Source: an uncultured Pelagibacteraceae bacterium
GTDB lineage: Bacteria; Pseudomonadota; Alphaproteobacteria; Pelagibacterales; Pelagibacteraceae
Assembly (NCBI GenBank): GCA_902594675.1
Contig: CACJNE010000002.1
Coordinates: forward strand, 115,621 to 179,620
DNA length: 64,000 nt
Direction: 5' to 3'
Both the position numbers and the translations under genes were made by a program. Numbering within the stretch: the first letter of the stretch is position 1; every line of letters starts with the position of its first letter. This document shows positions 30,718 to 40,459 of this stretch, piece by piece. The notes below the pieces were generated by a model. That model saw nothing but the letters and a program-made list of their open reading frames with translations, was not told where the DNA came from and did no database searches.

Positions 30718-31871
30718 TATTTAAATAGTTTTTTGTACTCTGAATAAGTAGAAAAACACATTTTTTCAACATTAAATTTCTTTACAGCATTTTCTCTTCC
30801 AAAATTACCCATTTTTGAAAGTTCATTAGGATCAAAGTTCATTACTTGTATAATTTTTTTTGATAAATCATCAGAGTTACCTGCTTCAAACAATATTCCA
30901 GACTTTCCATCAATAACTGTCTCATTTGATCCACCAATATTACTGGCGAGAATTAATTTTTGCATAGATTGTGCCTCTACTGCAACTCTACCAAAGGCTT
31001 CGGGCTCGATTGAGGTAGAGACAACAATATCAGATATTTTGTAAGCTAATGGCATATTTTTACAGTGGTCTATAAATCTTATTTGTTTAGTAAGTCTATA
31101 TTGTTCAACAAGTCTAATTAATTTTTTCTTATATAGATCTCGACCTTGGTCATTACCCAAAATTATAGCAATGAAAGAGTCATTGCCTAACTGAATATTT
31201 ACTTTACTTAATGCTTCTAAAAACATCTCTTGCCCCTTCCAAGCTGTAAGTCTTCCTGGCAACAAAATTATTTTTTTTCCAACTATCAAATCCCATGACT
31301 TAAATAATTCATCTTCATCGGCTTCTAATGTAGTGGAAGAATCAAAATAATCTGTATTTATGCCTCTAAATATAGAGAGCAATTTTTTTTTATCTGAGAG
31401 ATATTCTGCATAATTTTCTTTGATATGTGAAAAAATAAAGTTAGATCCAGCAATAATTAAATCTGATCTCACCATAACAGAATTATAAAGTTTTTTTAAT
31501 TTACTTTTAAAGTTATAGGTTCCATGAAAAGTCGTAACAAACTTTCTTCTTGTAATTTTTGTTGCAATTAAACATGACCATGCAGGTGCTCTACTTCTAG
31601 CATGAACAATATTTATCCCATTTATTAAAATAATAGCTGAAATAATTAGAGAATTTATAAAGATGAGTATAGGATTTTTTGAGTGAACAGGAAGTCTTAT
31701 GAGTTTAACTTTTTTTCTGTCTATATATTGTAGGAGCTCACCGCCACTTGTAATTAGATATGATCCAACATTATTTTCTGGCAAGTAATGTGCAATGTCG
31801 TAACAACCAGTTTCTGCACCACCATAACCTAATTTAGGAATTACCTGTAGTACTTTTAATTTAGACTGCAT
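30717..31871 (-). CDS. GT-B glycosyltransferase (group 1, GT4-like)
   Basis: A 384-aa cytosolic or membrane-associated glycosyltransferase. The N-terminal Rossmann domain shows VIPKLGYGGAETGCYDIA, a motif of family-1 transferases acting on envelope sugars. The C-terminal domain shows ILLPGRLTAWKGQEMFLEAL and the sugar-nucleotide-binding EPEAFGRVAVEAQSMQKL segment with the family ExFGxxxxE pattern. The donor and acceptor are unknown; lipopolysaccharide or glycolipid synthesis is likely. It is the promoter-proximal gene of the long run through thrS to lepA, with a 1-nt overlap to thrS. That is an odd leader gene for a translation operon. Confidence 0.88.
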   Translation of the reverse strand: MQSKLKVLQVIPKLGYGGAETGCYDIAHYLPENNVGSYLITSGGELLQYIDRKKVKLIRLPVHSKNPILIFINSLIISAIILINGINIVHARSRAPAWSCLIATKITRRKFVTTFHGTYNFKSKLKKLYNSVMVRSDLIIAGSNFIFSHIKENYAEYLSDKKKLLSIFRGINTDYFDSSTTLEADEDELFKSWDLIVGKKIILLPGRLTAWKGQEMFLEALSKVNIQLGNDSFIAIILGNDQGRDLYKKKLIRLVEQYRLTKQIRFIDHCKNMPLAYKISDIVVSTSIEPEAFGRVAVEAQSMQKLILASNIGGSNETVIDGKSGILFEAGNSDDLSKKIIQVMNFDPNELSKMGNFGRENAVKKFNVEKMCFSTYSEYKKLFK

Positions 31872-31910
31872 GTGATAATAATATATACCTAGTCAATAGG
31901 AATACTTTAT

Positions 31911-32672
31911 ATGAAAAAAAATAAATTTCTAAGAATTTCTAAATATAAAAAACTAAGATATATCGCAAATAATTATAAAAAAAATCTATACATAGTTTTT
32001 TTGCCAGGCTTTGCATCAGATATAGATGGGGATAAACCTAAGAAATTTTTAAACTTTAGCATTAAAAATAAATTAGGGTTTTTAGCGTTAGAATATTTTG
32101 GTCATGGAAGGTCTTCAGGAGAGTTTACGAAAGGTAATATTACAAAATGGTCAAGTGACGCTAAGACTGTAATTAATAAAATAGTAAAAAAAAATGATTT
32201 TGTTCTAATTGGCTCTAGTATGGGTGGATGGATTTCGATGATAATGCACAGATATTTTAGTTCCCAAATTAAAGGCTTCCTAGGGATTGGATCTGCACCA
32301 GAGTTTCTTACAAGAATTATGTGGAAAAAATTTCCAAAAAAAACAAAGGATGAAATAATCAAAAAAGGAATATCTAAAATTAAAAATGGCGATTATGAAT
32401 ACTTAATTACTAAACAGCTTATTTTTGATGGAAAAAAAGCTAGAAATAAAGTTCTTAATAAAAAATTAAATAATACCATCCCTGTCACAATGGTTCATGG
32501 ACAAAAAGATGAAGTAGTTCCTGTAAAATACTCAAGAATGGTTTTAAAAACTTTTCCTAATGCAGATAAAAAACTTCTAATAATAAAGAATGGAGATCAT
32601 AGTCTCTCCTCAAGTAAAAATTTAATTATAATTTGTAAAGAACTCCAAAAAATAATTGAAAAAATTAACTAG
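31911..32672 (+). CDS. Alpha/beta-hydrolase fold protein
   Basis: A 253-aa serine hydrolase. The nucleophile elbow is GSSMGGW with Ser103, the oxyanion segment is FLPGFASD near residue 30, EYFGHGRSSG follows, a late acidic residue lies in GQKDEVVP, and the catalytic His is His230 in NGDHSLSS. No signal peptide is visible, so it is cytosolic. The sequence resembles abhydrolase-type small esterases and acylpeptidase-like proteins found in alphaproteobacteria, and the substrate is unknown. It is divergent from the glycosyltransferase across 39 nt, and its 3' end overlaps gltB by 8 nt. Confidence 0.83.
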   Translation: MKKNKFLRISKYKKLRYIANNYKKNLYIVFLPGFASDIDGDKPKKFLNFSIKNKLGFLALEYFGHGRSSGEFTKGNITKWSSDAKTVINKIVKKNDFVLIGSSMGGWISMIMHRYFSSQIKGFLGIGSAPEFLTRIMWKKFPKKTKDEIIKKGISKIKNGDYEYLITKQLIFDGKKARNKVLNKKLNNTIPVTMVHGQKDEVVPVKYSRMVLKTFPNADKKLLIIKNGDHSLSSSKNLIIICKELQKIIEKIN

Positions 32673-35600
32673 CTTTACCAACAATACTTTTATTGGTAAT
32701 TGGATTTTCAAGTTTATCTATCATTTCTTTAGGGCAAACTTGTAAAAAATTATTTACCTCCACATCAAAATTTTCGAGTATATTTTTAGAAACATTAGAC
32801 TCTGTTTCTTGATAATGTTTTAAAACTAGTTCCTTTAAATTATTTTTCCAAAACTCTGTCTCAGGTGTTTGCCAAATAATTGTCTCTGGATTTGCTTTTT
32901 TTGAAAATTCATTGTTAGGATCATATACAAAAGCCATTCCACCTGTCATACCTGCTCCAAAATTATCTCCAACATCACCTAATATTACAATCGATCCTCC
33001 TGTCATATACTCACATCCATTTGAGTCACAACCCTCAACTACCGCAGTTGCTCCTGAGTTTCTTACTGCAAATCTTTCACCCGCTTGTCCTGCTGCTAAT
33101 AAAGTTCCCGATGTTGCTCCATATAAGACTGTATTTCCTATAATAGTATTTTCGTTTGATACTAAATTACTTTCCTCAGGAAGTTTAACTATTACAGATG
33201 CACCTGACAAACCTTTGGCAACGTAATCATTAGCATCTCCTTTTAAAATTAACTTAAGTCCTTTAATCCCAAATGCCCCGAATGATTGTCCAGCCGAACC
33301 TTTAAAATTGAGTGAAAAAGTATTTTCCTTTAATTTATTATTTCCAAATTTTTTATATAAATGATAAGAAATTCTTGTACCTACTGCTCTATCAGTATTT
33401 TTTATTTCATATGTTTTATCCAATGGAGAATTATTATCTATTAAGTTTTCTATCTCTGGCCAAATTTTTTGATCTAATGTATTTGGAACCTCATTAATTA
33501 TAGGTTTCTCACAATATCTTTTATTTTTACCCGGGTCAGCTTGTACAAATAAAGGATTTAAATCTAAATCATCCAAATTTGGTGAACCTTTGCTCACTTG
33601 TCTTAATAAGTCAGTTCTACCAATGACCTCATTAAGAGACTTAAAGCCTAAACTTGCTAGAATTTCTCTTACTTCTTGCGCTATAAAAGAAAATAAGTTC
33701 ACTACCTTGTCTGGTGTACCAGTAAATTTTTTTCTAAGTTCATCATCTTGAGTGCATACACCGACTGGACAAGTGTTAGAGTGACATTGTCTTACCATAA
33801 TACATCCCATTGCAACTAACGCTGTTGTAGCTACACCAAACTCTTCTGCGCCCATCATTGCTGCCATAACTACGTCTCTTCCAGTTTTAATTCCTCCATC
33901 CGTTCTCAGAGTAACAAGGTGTCGTAGTTTATTTAAAGTTAAGACTTGGTTTGCTTCTGTCAGTCCCATTTCCCATGGGATACCAACATATTTAACACTT
34001 GTTTGAGGGGTAGCTCCTGTTCCACCATTATGACCAGAAATTAAAATGATATCAGCTTTTGCTTTTGCAACTCCTGCAGCAATAGTTCCTATTCCAGATG
34101 AAGCTACTAATTTTACACCAACTCTAGCCTTTGGATTGATTTGCTTTAAATCATAAATTAGTTGTGCAAGATCTTCAATTGAGTAAATGTCATGATGTGG
34201 AGGAGGTGAAATTAGTGTCACTCCTGGAGTAGAGTGTCTTAATTTAGCTATTTCCTCTGTGACTTTAAACCCAGGTAATTGACCCCCTTCACCAGGTTTT
34301 GCACCTTGTGCAATTTTAATTTCAATTTCATTACAATTATTTAAATAATTTATAGTTACTCCAAATCTTGCAGATGCTATTTGTTTTACTCTTGAATTAG
34401 CGCTATCTCCATTTTCTAAAACTTTAAATCTCTTTTCATCTTCTCCACCTTCACCACTACAAGAAGCACCCTTTATCCTATTCATACCCGTAGCAAGAGT
34501 TTCATGAGCTTCTTTTGATAAAGCACCATGAGACATACTTCCACTTCCAAATCTTTTCATGATTTCACTTATTGGCTCAACTTCGTCAATTGCTATTGCC
34601 TCTTGATTTTTAAAGTCAATTAAATCTCTTAAATTTATTGGTTTTAAACCGTAGATTCCTTTGGTGTATTTTTTATAAGTATCATAAGAATTTGATCCAA
34701 CTGCAGCTTGCAAAAGATGAATTAATTTTCCTTGATATTGGTGAGTTTCTCCATTTTTTCTATATCTATAAATTCCACCTATGGGTAAAATATTTGAATG
34801 AATGTCAAAAGCATCTTCATGTATACTTCTTATCTTTTTTTCTATACCACTTAATCCGATTCCTGAAATTTTAGATATTACCCCTGGAAAATAATCTTTA
34901 ACAATTGTTCTACTTAATCCTACAGTTTCAAAATTACATCCTCCTCTATATGAACTTAAAACAGAAATACCCATCTTTGACATTATTTTTAACAGGCCAA
35001 AGTTTACAGATTTTATATACCTGCTGACACACTCATCAAAAGAAAATTTACCAAAAAGTTTTTTGGAGTGTCTTTGAAATAAACTATCGAATGCAAGATA
35101 AGGATTTACAGTCGTTGCTCCAACACCTATAAGTGTAGCAAACGAGTGTGTATCAAGGGCATCTCCCGTTTGAACATTGATAGAAACATATCCTCTTAAA
35201 CCTAATTTTATTAAATGAGTATTTATTGATCCAATACATAAAAGCATTGGCATTGGCAGTTTTGTTTCGGATATATTTTTATCAGACAAAATAAGTTGTG
35301 TTACACCTTCTCTGACTGCTTTCTCTGCATCCCTTTTTAATTTATCAATTGAATTTTCTAGTGTTTCGTCTTTGTCGAATATACAATTTAAAATTCTATA
35401 ATTATCACCAAAATACTTTACAAATTTTTCAAACTGATTGTTTGAGAGGATGGGACTGTCTAAAACATAGATATTTTCCTCAGTAAGATCTGAAAAATCA
35501 AGAATATTACCTAAATTTCCAAACCTAGTTTTTAAACTCATAACCTTATTTTCTCTCAAAGAGTCTATTGGAGGATTTGTTACTTGACTAAAGTTCTGTC

Positions 35601-37161
35601 TAAAAAAATGGTAAAGAGGCCTATATTTGTCAGATAATACAGCAAGAGGTGTATCATCGCCCATGGATCCAGTTGCTTCTTTGGCATCTTCAGCCATAGG
35701 ATGAAGGATTAGTTCTAAATCCTCAAGACTATAGCCAAAACAGTGTTGTATTTTTTTTAAATCAGAGCCTGAATACTGGTTTTTTTCATTTTCTATTAGA
35801 AATTTTTTATCAAGATCAATGATCTGGTTGTTAAACTTTTTAAATTCTTTTGATAAATAATTCTTAATTGCATTGTTAGAATAGACTTTTCCCTTTTCAA
35901 TTCTAACACCCAATATTTCACCTGGACCAAGTCTCCCTTTCGAAACAATTTTCTTTTCATTTAAATTAATCATACCTGTTTCAGACCCAGCAAATAAAAG
36001 TTTATCTCTAGTAACAGTATATCTAAGTGGTCTTAGACCATTTCTGTCACTTCCAACAATTACCCACTCATTATCTGTAGCAGCCACTGCAGCAGGTCCA
36101 TCCCAAGGTTCCATAGTACTATTTAAAAAATTGAATAATTGTTGATGATCTTTTGGCAAAACTTTACTTTTTTTTGACCACGCATCTGGAATTAACATAA
36201 GTTTTGCCAAAGGTGCTGAATGACCAGAAATATTAAGTAATTCAAAAACATTGTCCAGTGATGCAGAGTCAGAATTTCCAGCAGGAATAACTGGTTTCAA
36301 ATTTTCCATATCATCAAACAATGGACTAAACATTTCTTCTTGGTGTATATTCATCCAATTAACGTTACCCTTAAGTGTATTTATTTCACCATTATGAGCG
36401 ATAGCTCTAAACGGTTGAGCTAAATCCCAGCTTGGTGCTGTATTAGTTGAAAACCTCTGATGAAAAATTGCATATCTTGAAATAAAACGTTCATCTTTTA
36501 AATCTGTATAAAAGTCTGACAAAGCTTCTGCGAGAAACATTCCTTTGTAAATAACTGATTTTGAACTAAATGAACAAATATAAAAATTATTTAATTGATT
36601 TTTTAAAGCTTCTTTTTCAATTTTTCTTCTTGTCTCGTATAATATTCTCTCTAAATTTTTGCCAACAATTGATTTATCATTATGAGTAAACAAAACTTGA
36701 GTAATTTCAGGTCTTGTTAATTCAGCTTTTTCACCAAGTACAGATGGATCAACCGGAACTTGTCTCCACCCATATATATTAAAATTCTTTTTTGTAAGTT
36801 CACTCTCTACTATTGTTCTACATTGCTCTTGACCACCAAAATCGTTCCTCGGAAGGAAGATCATTCCTACACATAAATCTGAATTATCGTGTTTGTGACC
36901 AGTAATTTCTATTTTCTCTGCAAAAAAATCTTTAGGTATCTCAATATGTATTCCAGCTCCATCACCTGTTTTTCCATCAGCGTCAATAGCACCCCTGTGC
37001 CAAACAGCTTTCAAAGCCTCAATTCCATATTCAACTACTTTTCTTGATTTTAGACCTTCAGTTGACGCTACAAGACCTACTCCACATGCATCATGTTCCA
37101 TTTTCTCATCATAAACATGATTTTTTTTTAATAATACACGATTTTTTTTTTGGATATCCAT
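32665..37161 (-). CDS. gltB: Glutamate synthase large subunit
   Basis: GltB makes glutamate from glutamine and 2-oxoglutarate. The 1498-aa protein has the normal length. The N terminus is a propeptide of 25 residues before the catalytic Cys26 (HDACGVGLVAS), which would be exposed by self-cleavage of the class II amidotransferase domain. The central domain, the FMN/3Fe-4S synthase domain (GGEDEKRF, AQGAKPGEGGQLPG, SGHNGGTGATP, CHSNTCPVGVCTQ cysteines) and the C-terminal beta-helix with glycine-rich repeats (GATSGTLLAAGQAGERFA) follow. gltD lies immediately upstream with a 1-nt overlap. Confidence 0.98.
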   Translation of the reverse strand: MDIQKKNRVLLKKNHVYDEKMEHDACGVGLVASTEGLKSRKVVEYGIEALKAVWHRGAIDADGKTGDGAGIHIEIPKDFFAEKIEITGHKHDNSDLCVGMIFLPRNDFGGQEQCRTIVESELTKKNFNIYGWRQVPVDPSVLGEKAELTRPEITQVLFTHNDKSIVGKNLERILYETRRKIEKEALKNQLNNFYICSFSSKSVIYKGMFLAEALSDFYTDLKDERFISRYAIFHQRFSTNTAPSWDLAQPFRAIAHNGEINTLKGNVNWMNIHQEEMFSPLFDDMENLKPVIPAGNSDSASLDNVFELLNISGHSAPLAKLMLIPDAWSKKSKVLPKDHQQLFNFLNSTMEPWDGPAAVAATDNEWVIVGSDRNGLRPLRYTVTRDKLLFAGSETGMINLNEKKIVSKGRLGPGEILGVRIEKGKVYSNNAIKNYLSKEFKKFNNQIIDLDKKFLIENEKNQYSGSDLKKIQHCFGYSLEDLELILHPMAEDAKEATGSMGDDTPLAVLSDKYRPLYHFFRQNFSQVTNPPIDSLRENKVMSLKTRFGNLGNILDFSDLTEENIYVLDSPILSNNQFEKFVKYFGDNYRILNCIFDKDETLENSIDKLKRDAEKAVREGVTQLILSDKNISETKLPMPMLLCIGSINTHLIKLGLRGYVSINVQTGDALDTHSFATLIGVGATTVNPYLAFDSLFQRHSKKLFGKFSFDECVSRYIKSVNFGLLKIMSKMGISVLSSYRGGCNFETVGLSRTIVKDYFPGVISKISGIGLSGIEKKIRSIHEDAFDIHSNILPIGGIYRYRKNGETHQYQGKLIHLLQAAVGSNSYDTYKKYTKGIYGLKPINLRDLIDFKNQEAIAIDEVEPISEIMKRFGSGSMSHGALSKEAHETLATGMNRIKGASCSGEGGEDEKRFKVLENGDSANSRVKQIASARFGVTINYLNNCNEIEIKIAQGAKPGEGGQLPGFKVTEEIAKLRHSTPGVTLISPPPHHDIYSIEDLAQLIYDLKQINPKARVGVKLVASSGIGTIAAGVAKAKADIILISGHNGGTGATPQTSVKYVGIPWEMGLTEANQVLTLNKLRHLVTLRTDGGIKTGRDVVMAAMMGAEEFGVATTALVAMGCIMVRQCHSNTCPVGVCTQDDELRKKFTGTPDKVVNLFSFIAQEVREILASLGFKSLNEVIGRTDLLRQVSKGSPNLDDLDLNPLFVQADPGKNKRYCEKPIINEVPNTLDQKIWPEIENLIDNNSPLDKTYEIKNTDRAVGTRISYHLYKKFGNNKLKENTFSLNFKGSAGQSFGAFGIKGLKLILKGDANDYVAKGLSGASVIVKLPEESNLVSNENTIIGNTVLYGATSGTLLAAGQAGERFAVRNSGATAVVEGCDSNGCEYMTGGSIVILGDVGDNFGAGMTGGMAFVYDPNNEFSKKANPETIIWQTPETEFWKNNLKELVLKHYQETESNVSKNILENFDVEVNNFLQVCPKEMIDKLENPITNKSIVGKAS

Positions 37162-38594
37162 TATGCAACTTTCATTTTTTGCTTTGATTGAAGAAAATTT
37201 TCGATTGAAGTTGCTGCATCTCTTCCATCTTTAATAGCCCACACAACTAATGATGCTCCTCTAACAATATCTCCTGCAGCGAATACACCAGGAATACTTG
37301 TCTCTAAGGTATCAAAGTCAGCTTTAATAGTTCCCCATTGTGAAACTTTTAATTTTGGCTCTTGAAAAAGAATAGGTAAGTCCTCTGGATCAAATCCTAG
37401 AGACTTAATCACCAAATCTGCTTTTATTTCAAACTCTGAATTTTCTTCTACAACTGGTTTTCTTCTTCCACTCTCATCCGGGTCGGTTAATTTCATTTTA
37501 TCCACTACAATACTCTTTACTTTATTAGAACCTTTAAATTCTTTTGGATTACTCAACCAAATAAATTCAACACCCTCTTCCTCTGCATTTCCTACTTCTC
37601 TTGCAGATCCGGGCATATTTTCTCTATCTCTTCTGTATAAACATTTTACAGATTTAGCTTTTTGTCGAACTGATGTCCTTACACAATCCATTGCTGTATC
37701 TCCTCCACCAATAACTACAACATCTTTTCCTTCAGCATTAAGTGTACCGTTATCAAACATTTCAACTTTATCGCCTAAACCTTTTTTATTTGATGCTGTT
37801 AGGAATTCCATTGCAGGAAAAATATTACCTAGGTCATTTCCTGGTAAATTTACTTCTCTAGGTTTGTAAACACCTGTGGAAATTAATATTGCATCATGTT
37901 TTGATTGTAATTCTTTTAAAGTAGAGTCTTTACCAACTTCAAAATTGTTTATAAAATTTATACCTCCATCTTTCAGAAGTTTAATTCTTCTTTCAACTAC
38001 ATGTTTCTCTAGTTTAAAGTTTGGAATTCCATAAATAAGTAATCCACCAGCTCTATCATATCTATCGTATATTGTTACTTGATATCCTTTTTTTCTTAGC
38101 TCTTCTCCACAAGCTAACCCTGCTGGTCCTGCACCTATAATTCCAACACTTTGTTCATTTTCAATTTTTACTTTTATTGGTTTAACCCATCCATTTTCCC
38201 ATGCTTTTTCGGTTAGATATTTTTCAATTGATCCTATGGTAACAGTGCCATGCCCTGACTGTTCGATTACACAATTTCCCTCGCATAGTCTGTCCTGAGG
38301 ACAAATTCTTCCACATACTTCTGGCATATTATTTGTGCTTTGGGATAAGTGATATGCCTCTTCATATCTTCCTTCTGCAGTGAGTTTTAACCAATCTGGA
38401 ATATTGTTACTTAAAGGACAATGAACTTGACAAAAGGGGACGCCACACTGTGAGCATCTGCTAGACTGCTCTTTGGCCCTATCATGTATAAATTCTTGAT
38501 ATATCTCGCCAAAATCCTCTTTCCTTTGGGATTTATCTCTTTTAGGTGGATTTTGTTGACCTATATCCACAAATTGAAGCATTTTATTTGTCAT
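37161..38594 (-). CDS. gltD: Glutamate synthase small subunit
   Basis: GltD takes electrons from NADPH through FAD and Fe-S clusters to GltB. From the ATG at 38594 it is 477 aa. Cysteine motifs CSQCGVPFCQVHCPL and CGRICPQDRLCEGNC bind 4Fe-4S clusters. The FAD-binding GIIGAGPAGLACGEEL follows, then NADPH-binding VVIGGGDTAMDC and the late FAAGDIVRGASLVVWAI segment. The open frame extends 57 nt upstream, but those residues are unlike the family, so the internal ATG is preferred. It precedes gltB with TAATG overlap. A 17-bp dyad lies about 107 nt upstream and may control the operon. Confidence 0.96.
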   Translation of the reverse strand: MTNKMLQFVDIGQQNPPKRDKSQRKEDFGEIYQEFIHDRAKEQSSRCSQCGVPFCQVHCPLSNNIPDWLKLTAEGRYEEAYHLSQSTNNMPEVCGRICPQDRLCEGNCVIEQSGHGTVTIGSIEKYLTEKAWENGWVKPIKVKIENEQSVGIIGAGPAGLACGEELRKKGYQVTIYDRYDRAGGLLIYGIPNFKLEKHVVERRIKLLKDGGINFINNFEVGKDSTLKELQSKHDAILISTGVYKPREVNLPGNDLGNIFPAMEFLTASNKKGLGDKVEMFDNGTLNAEGKDVVVIGGGDTAMDCVRTSVRQKAKSVKCLYRRDRENMPGSAREVGNAEEEGVEFIWLSNPKEFKGSNKVKSIVVDKMKLTDPDESGRRKPVVEENSEFEIKADLVIKSLGFDPEDLPILFQEPKLKVSQWGTIKADFDTLETSIPGVFAAGDIVRGASLVVWAIKDGRDAATSIENFLQSKQKMKVA

Positions 38595-38700
38595 CGGAGT
38601 CGGCTTATATACGAATTTGAAATATGTATAAAGTATAACTAGGTAATACATTCTGACATATATTTTTAAAAACCCCTTATTTGTTGATTTTTTTTAAATT

Positions 38701-38717
38701 TGCATAGTAGCTATGCA
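38701..38717. promoter_or_regulatory. 17-bp dyad TGCATA-N5-TATGCA upstream of gltD
   Basis: The sequence TGCATAGTAGCTATGCA is a perfect dyad with 7-bp arms around a 3-nt centre. Read as TGCATA-N5-TATGCA it has the same length and TGCA ends as the NtrC consensus TGCACC-N5-GGTGCA. It lies 107 nt upstream of the gltD ATG and 54 nt upstream of uppP on the other strand. Ammonium-assimilation genes are usual targets of Ntr regulators, so a nitrogen regulator such as NtrX is a reasonable guess. A chance palindrome is also possible. Confidence 0.4.
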
Positions 38718-38770
38718 TAATAGTAATTGCCTTATTTAAGCAATCTTTTAACTATCTATTTAATTCTCAA

Positions 38771-39538
38771 ATGATTTCAAAATATATAGAAACATCAATA
38801 TTAGCATTCATCCAAGGATTCACTGAATTTATCCCCGTAAGTTCCTCTGCTCATCTCATTATAATTTCAGAGATTTCAAATTTTAATGTTAGCTCACTTC
38901 AATTAGATATAAGCCTCCATTTCGGTTCACTTTTAGCAATTATTTTTTATTTTAGAAAAGATTTATTAAATATAACTAAAAATAAATCATTATTCCTTTT
39001 AATAGTATTAGGATCAATTCCATTAATTATTGTTGGCTATTTTTTTTATTCATCGGGACTAATTGAAAATTTAAGAAATTTAAAAGTGATAGCTTGGACA
39101 ACATTAATATTTGGAATATTATTGTTTATTGCAGACAGATCTACAATTAAAAATAAAATTAATGATAATTTAAATCTTAAAAATATTTTACTAATAGGTA
39201 TTTTACAAGTATTGGCTATTATACCAGGAGTTAGTAGATCTGGAATTATAATCACTGCATCAAGATTTTTAAATTTTGATAGAGTTGACTCCTCTAAAAT
39301 ATCCTTTTACTTGTCCATACCTGCATTAGCTGGAGCAAGTGTACTGAGTATGGAAGATGTAATTAATACAAATATAGATATGAATTTTTTGTTTATATTT
39401 GCAGTCTTATTATCATTTGTTATTTCTTATTTAACAATAAAATATTTTTTGATTTACGTAAGGAATTTTAATTTAAACATTTTTGTTTATTACAGAACAT
39501 TTCTTGCATTAATTCTTTTTGTAATTGCATATTCTTAA
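38771..39538 (+). CDS. uppP: Undecaprenyl-diphosphate phosphatase
   Basis: UppP (BacA) dephosphorylates undecaprenyl pyrophosphate and so recycles the lipid carrier for peptidoglycan and polysaccharide synthesis. The 255-aa polytopic membrane protein has the diagnostic GFTEFIPVSSSAHLI motif (about residues 15-29) and the second active-site motif PGVSRSG near residue 152. About seven to eight hydrophobic helices are seen. It is divergent from gltD, and the last 4 nt overlap the EamA permease gene in convergent orientation. Confidence 0.95.
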   Translation: MISKYIETSILAFIQGFTEFIPVSSSAHLIIISEISNFNVSSLQLDISLHFGSLLAIIFYFRKDLLNITKNKSLFLLIVLGSIPLIIVGYFFYSSGLIENLRNLKVIAWTTLIFGILLFIADRSTIKNKINDNLNLKNILLIGILQVLAIIPGVSRSGIIITASRFLNFDRVDSSKISFYLSIPALAGASVLSMEDVINTNIDMNFLFIFAVLLSFVISYLTIKYFLIYVRNFNLNIFVYYRTFLALILFVIAYS

Positions 39539-40419
39539 GTTTTGGCACTCGGAGAAATTTGAGAAGAAATTACAGCAACTAATATTAAAAAACATCCAAT
39601 CATATTATTCGTAGTTAAAAACTGGTTAAGAATTACCCATCCAGCAAAAGCTGCAAACACTCCCTCTAACGAATAAATAATTGCGGCAGGTGCCTCTTCT
39701 ATATTTTTTTGAGCAAACATTTGCAATGTAAATGCAATCCCACCCGATAATGCACCAGCATAAAGTATTGAACTACTTTCCATTAAAATTTTAGAAATAT
39801 TAATTTCCTCAAATGCATATGAAAAAATTATTGAGAGCGTTGCCACAAATAAAGCCTGTAATGCTGCGTAGAACATTGGAATATCAAATTCTTCCATAAA
39901 TTTACCTGCAAAAATTATGTGCAATGCCCAAAATACGGAACATAAAATTACTAAACTATCACCTAACATTATTTCTGAATTAGAAAAATCACTTAGAAGA
40001 TATACACCTAAAACACAAAGACCAATTGCAGGCCAAATACTCCAATGGACTTTTTTTGAATAAATAAAAAATAATAAAATTGGAACTATAGGAACATAAA
40101 ACACCGTAAAAAATGCAGCATTTGCAATATTTGTATATTGAAGGGCGGCTTGTTGTAAAAAAGTTCCTAAGAAAAGTGAAACTCCCATAAAAACTAAATA
40201 CTTTATAAAAAGTTTTGATTTTGAGAGTATCTCAAACTTTATTTTCTTCCTTTCAAAAAGTAACGCTAGCGGTAAAATAGTTAAAAATCCTACAACAAAT
40301 CTTGCTGAATTAAATGTTAAAGGACCAATATTGTCCATGCCTGTATCTTGTGCAATAAAAGCTGTACCCCAGATAAAAGTTGTAACTATTGCGCAGACCA
40401 TAGAAAGAGATTTTGTCAT
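39535..40419 (-). CDS. EamA/DMT-family transporter
   Basis: A 294-aa inner-membrane protein of the drug/metabolite transporter superfamily, with ten hydrophobic helices arranged as two EamA repeats. Repeat one begins ATFIWGTAFIAQDTGMDNIGP and repeat two has CSVFWALHIIFAGKFMEE and ALSGGIAFTLQMFAQKNI. Family members export amino acids or other small metabolites, but the substrate cannot be read. It lies 35 nt after a 2-oxoglutarate dioxygenase gene that follows pyruvate dehydrogenase E2. The 35-nt gap is an AT tandem repeat. Confidence 0.87.
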   Translation of the reverse strand: MTKSLSMVCAIVTTFIWGTAFIAQDTGMDNIGPLTFNSARFVVGFLTILPLALLFERKKIKFEILSKSKLFIKYLVFMGVSLFLGTFLQQAALQYTNIANAAFFTVFYVPIVPILLFFIYSKKVHWSIWPAIGLCVLGVYLLSDFSNSEIMLGDSLVILCSVFWALHIIFAGKFMEEFDIPMFYAALQALFVATLSIIFSYAFEEINISKILMESSSILYAGALSGGIAFTLQMFAQKNIEEAPAAIIYSLEGVFAAFAGWVILNQFLTTNNMIGCFLILVAVISSQISPSAKT

Positions 40420-40425
40420 TTTACT

Positions 40426-40459
40426 AAATTAAATTATTAAATTAAATTATTAAATTAAT
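40426..40459. repeat. 13-bp AT tandem repeat
   Basis: Two exact copies of AAATTAAATTATT (40426-40438 and 40439-40451) are followed by a partial third. The repeat fills the gap between the EamA permease start and the dioxygenase stop and covers the latter's stop codon. It is a simple AT repeat that could vary in length by slippage; no regulatory role is evident. Confidence 0.7.

Noticed and set aside
38595..38770. A glycine or SAM riboswitch in the gltD/uppP region or elsewhere.
   Set aside because: No conserved riboswitch core or pairing pattern was found in any leader by eye; the gaps are mostly too short.
40426..40459. AT tandem repeat as a phase-variable switch.
   Set aside because: It covers a stop codon and a gap only; length change would not alter either coding frame in an obvious way.
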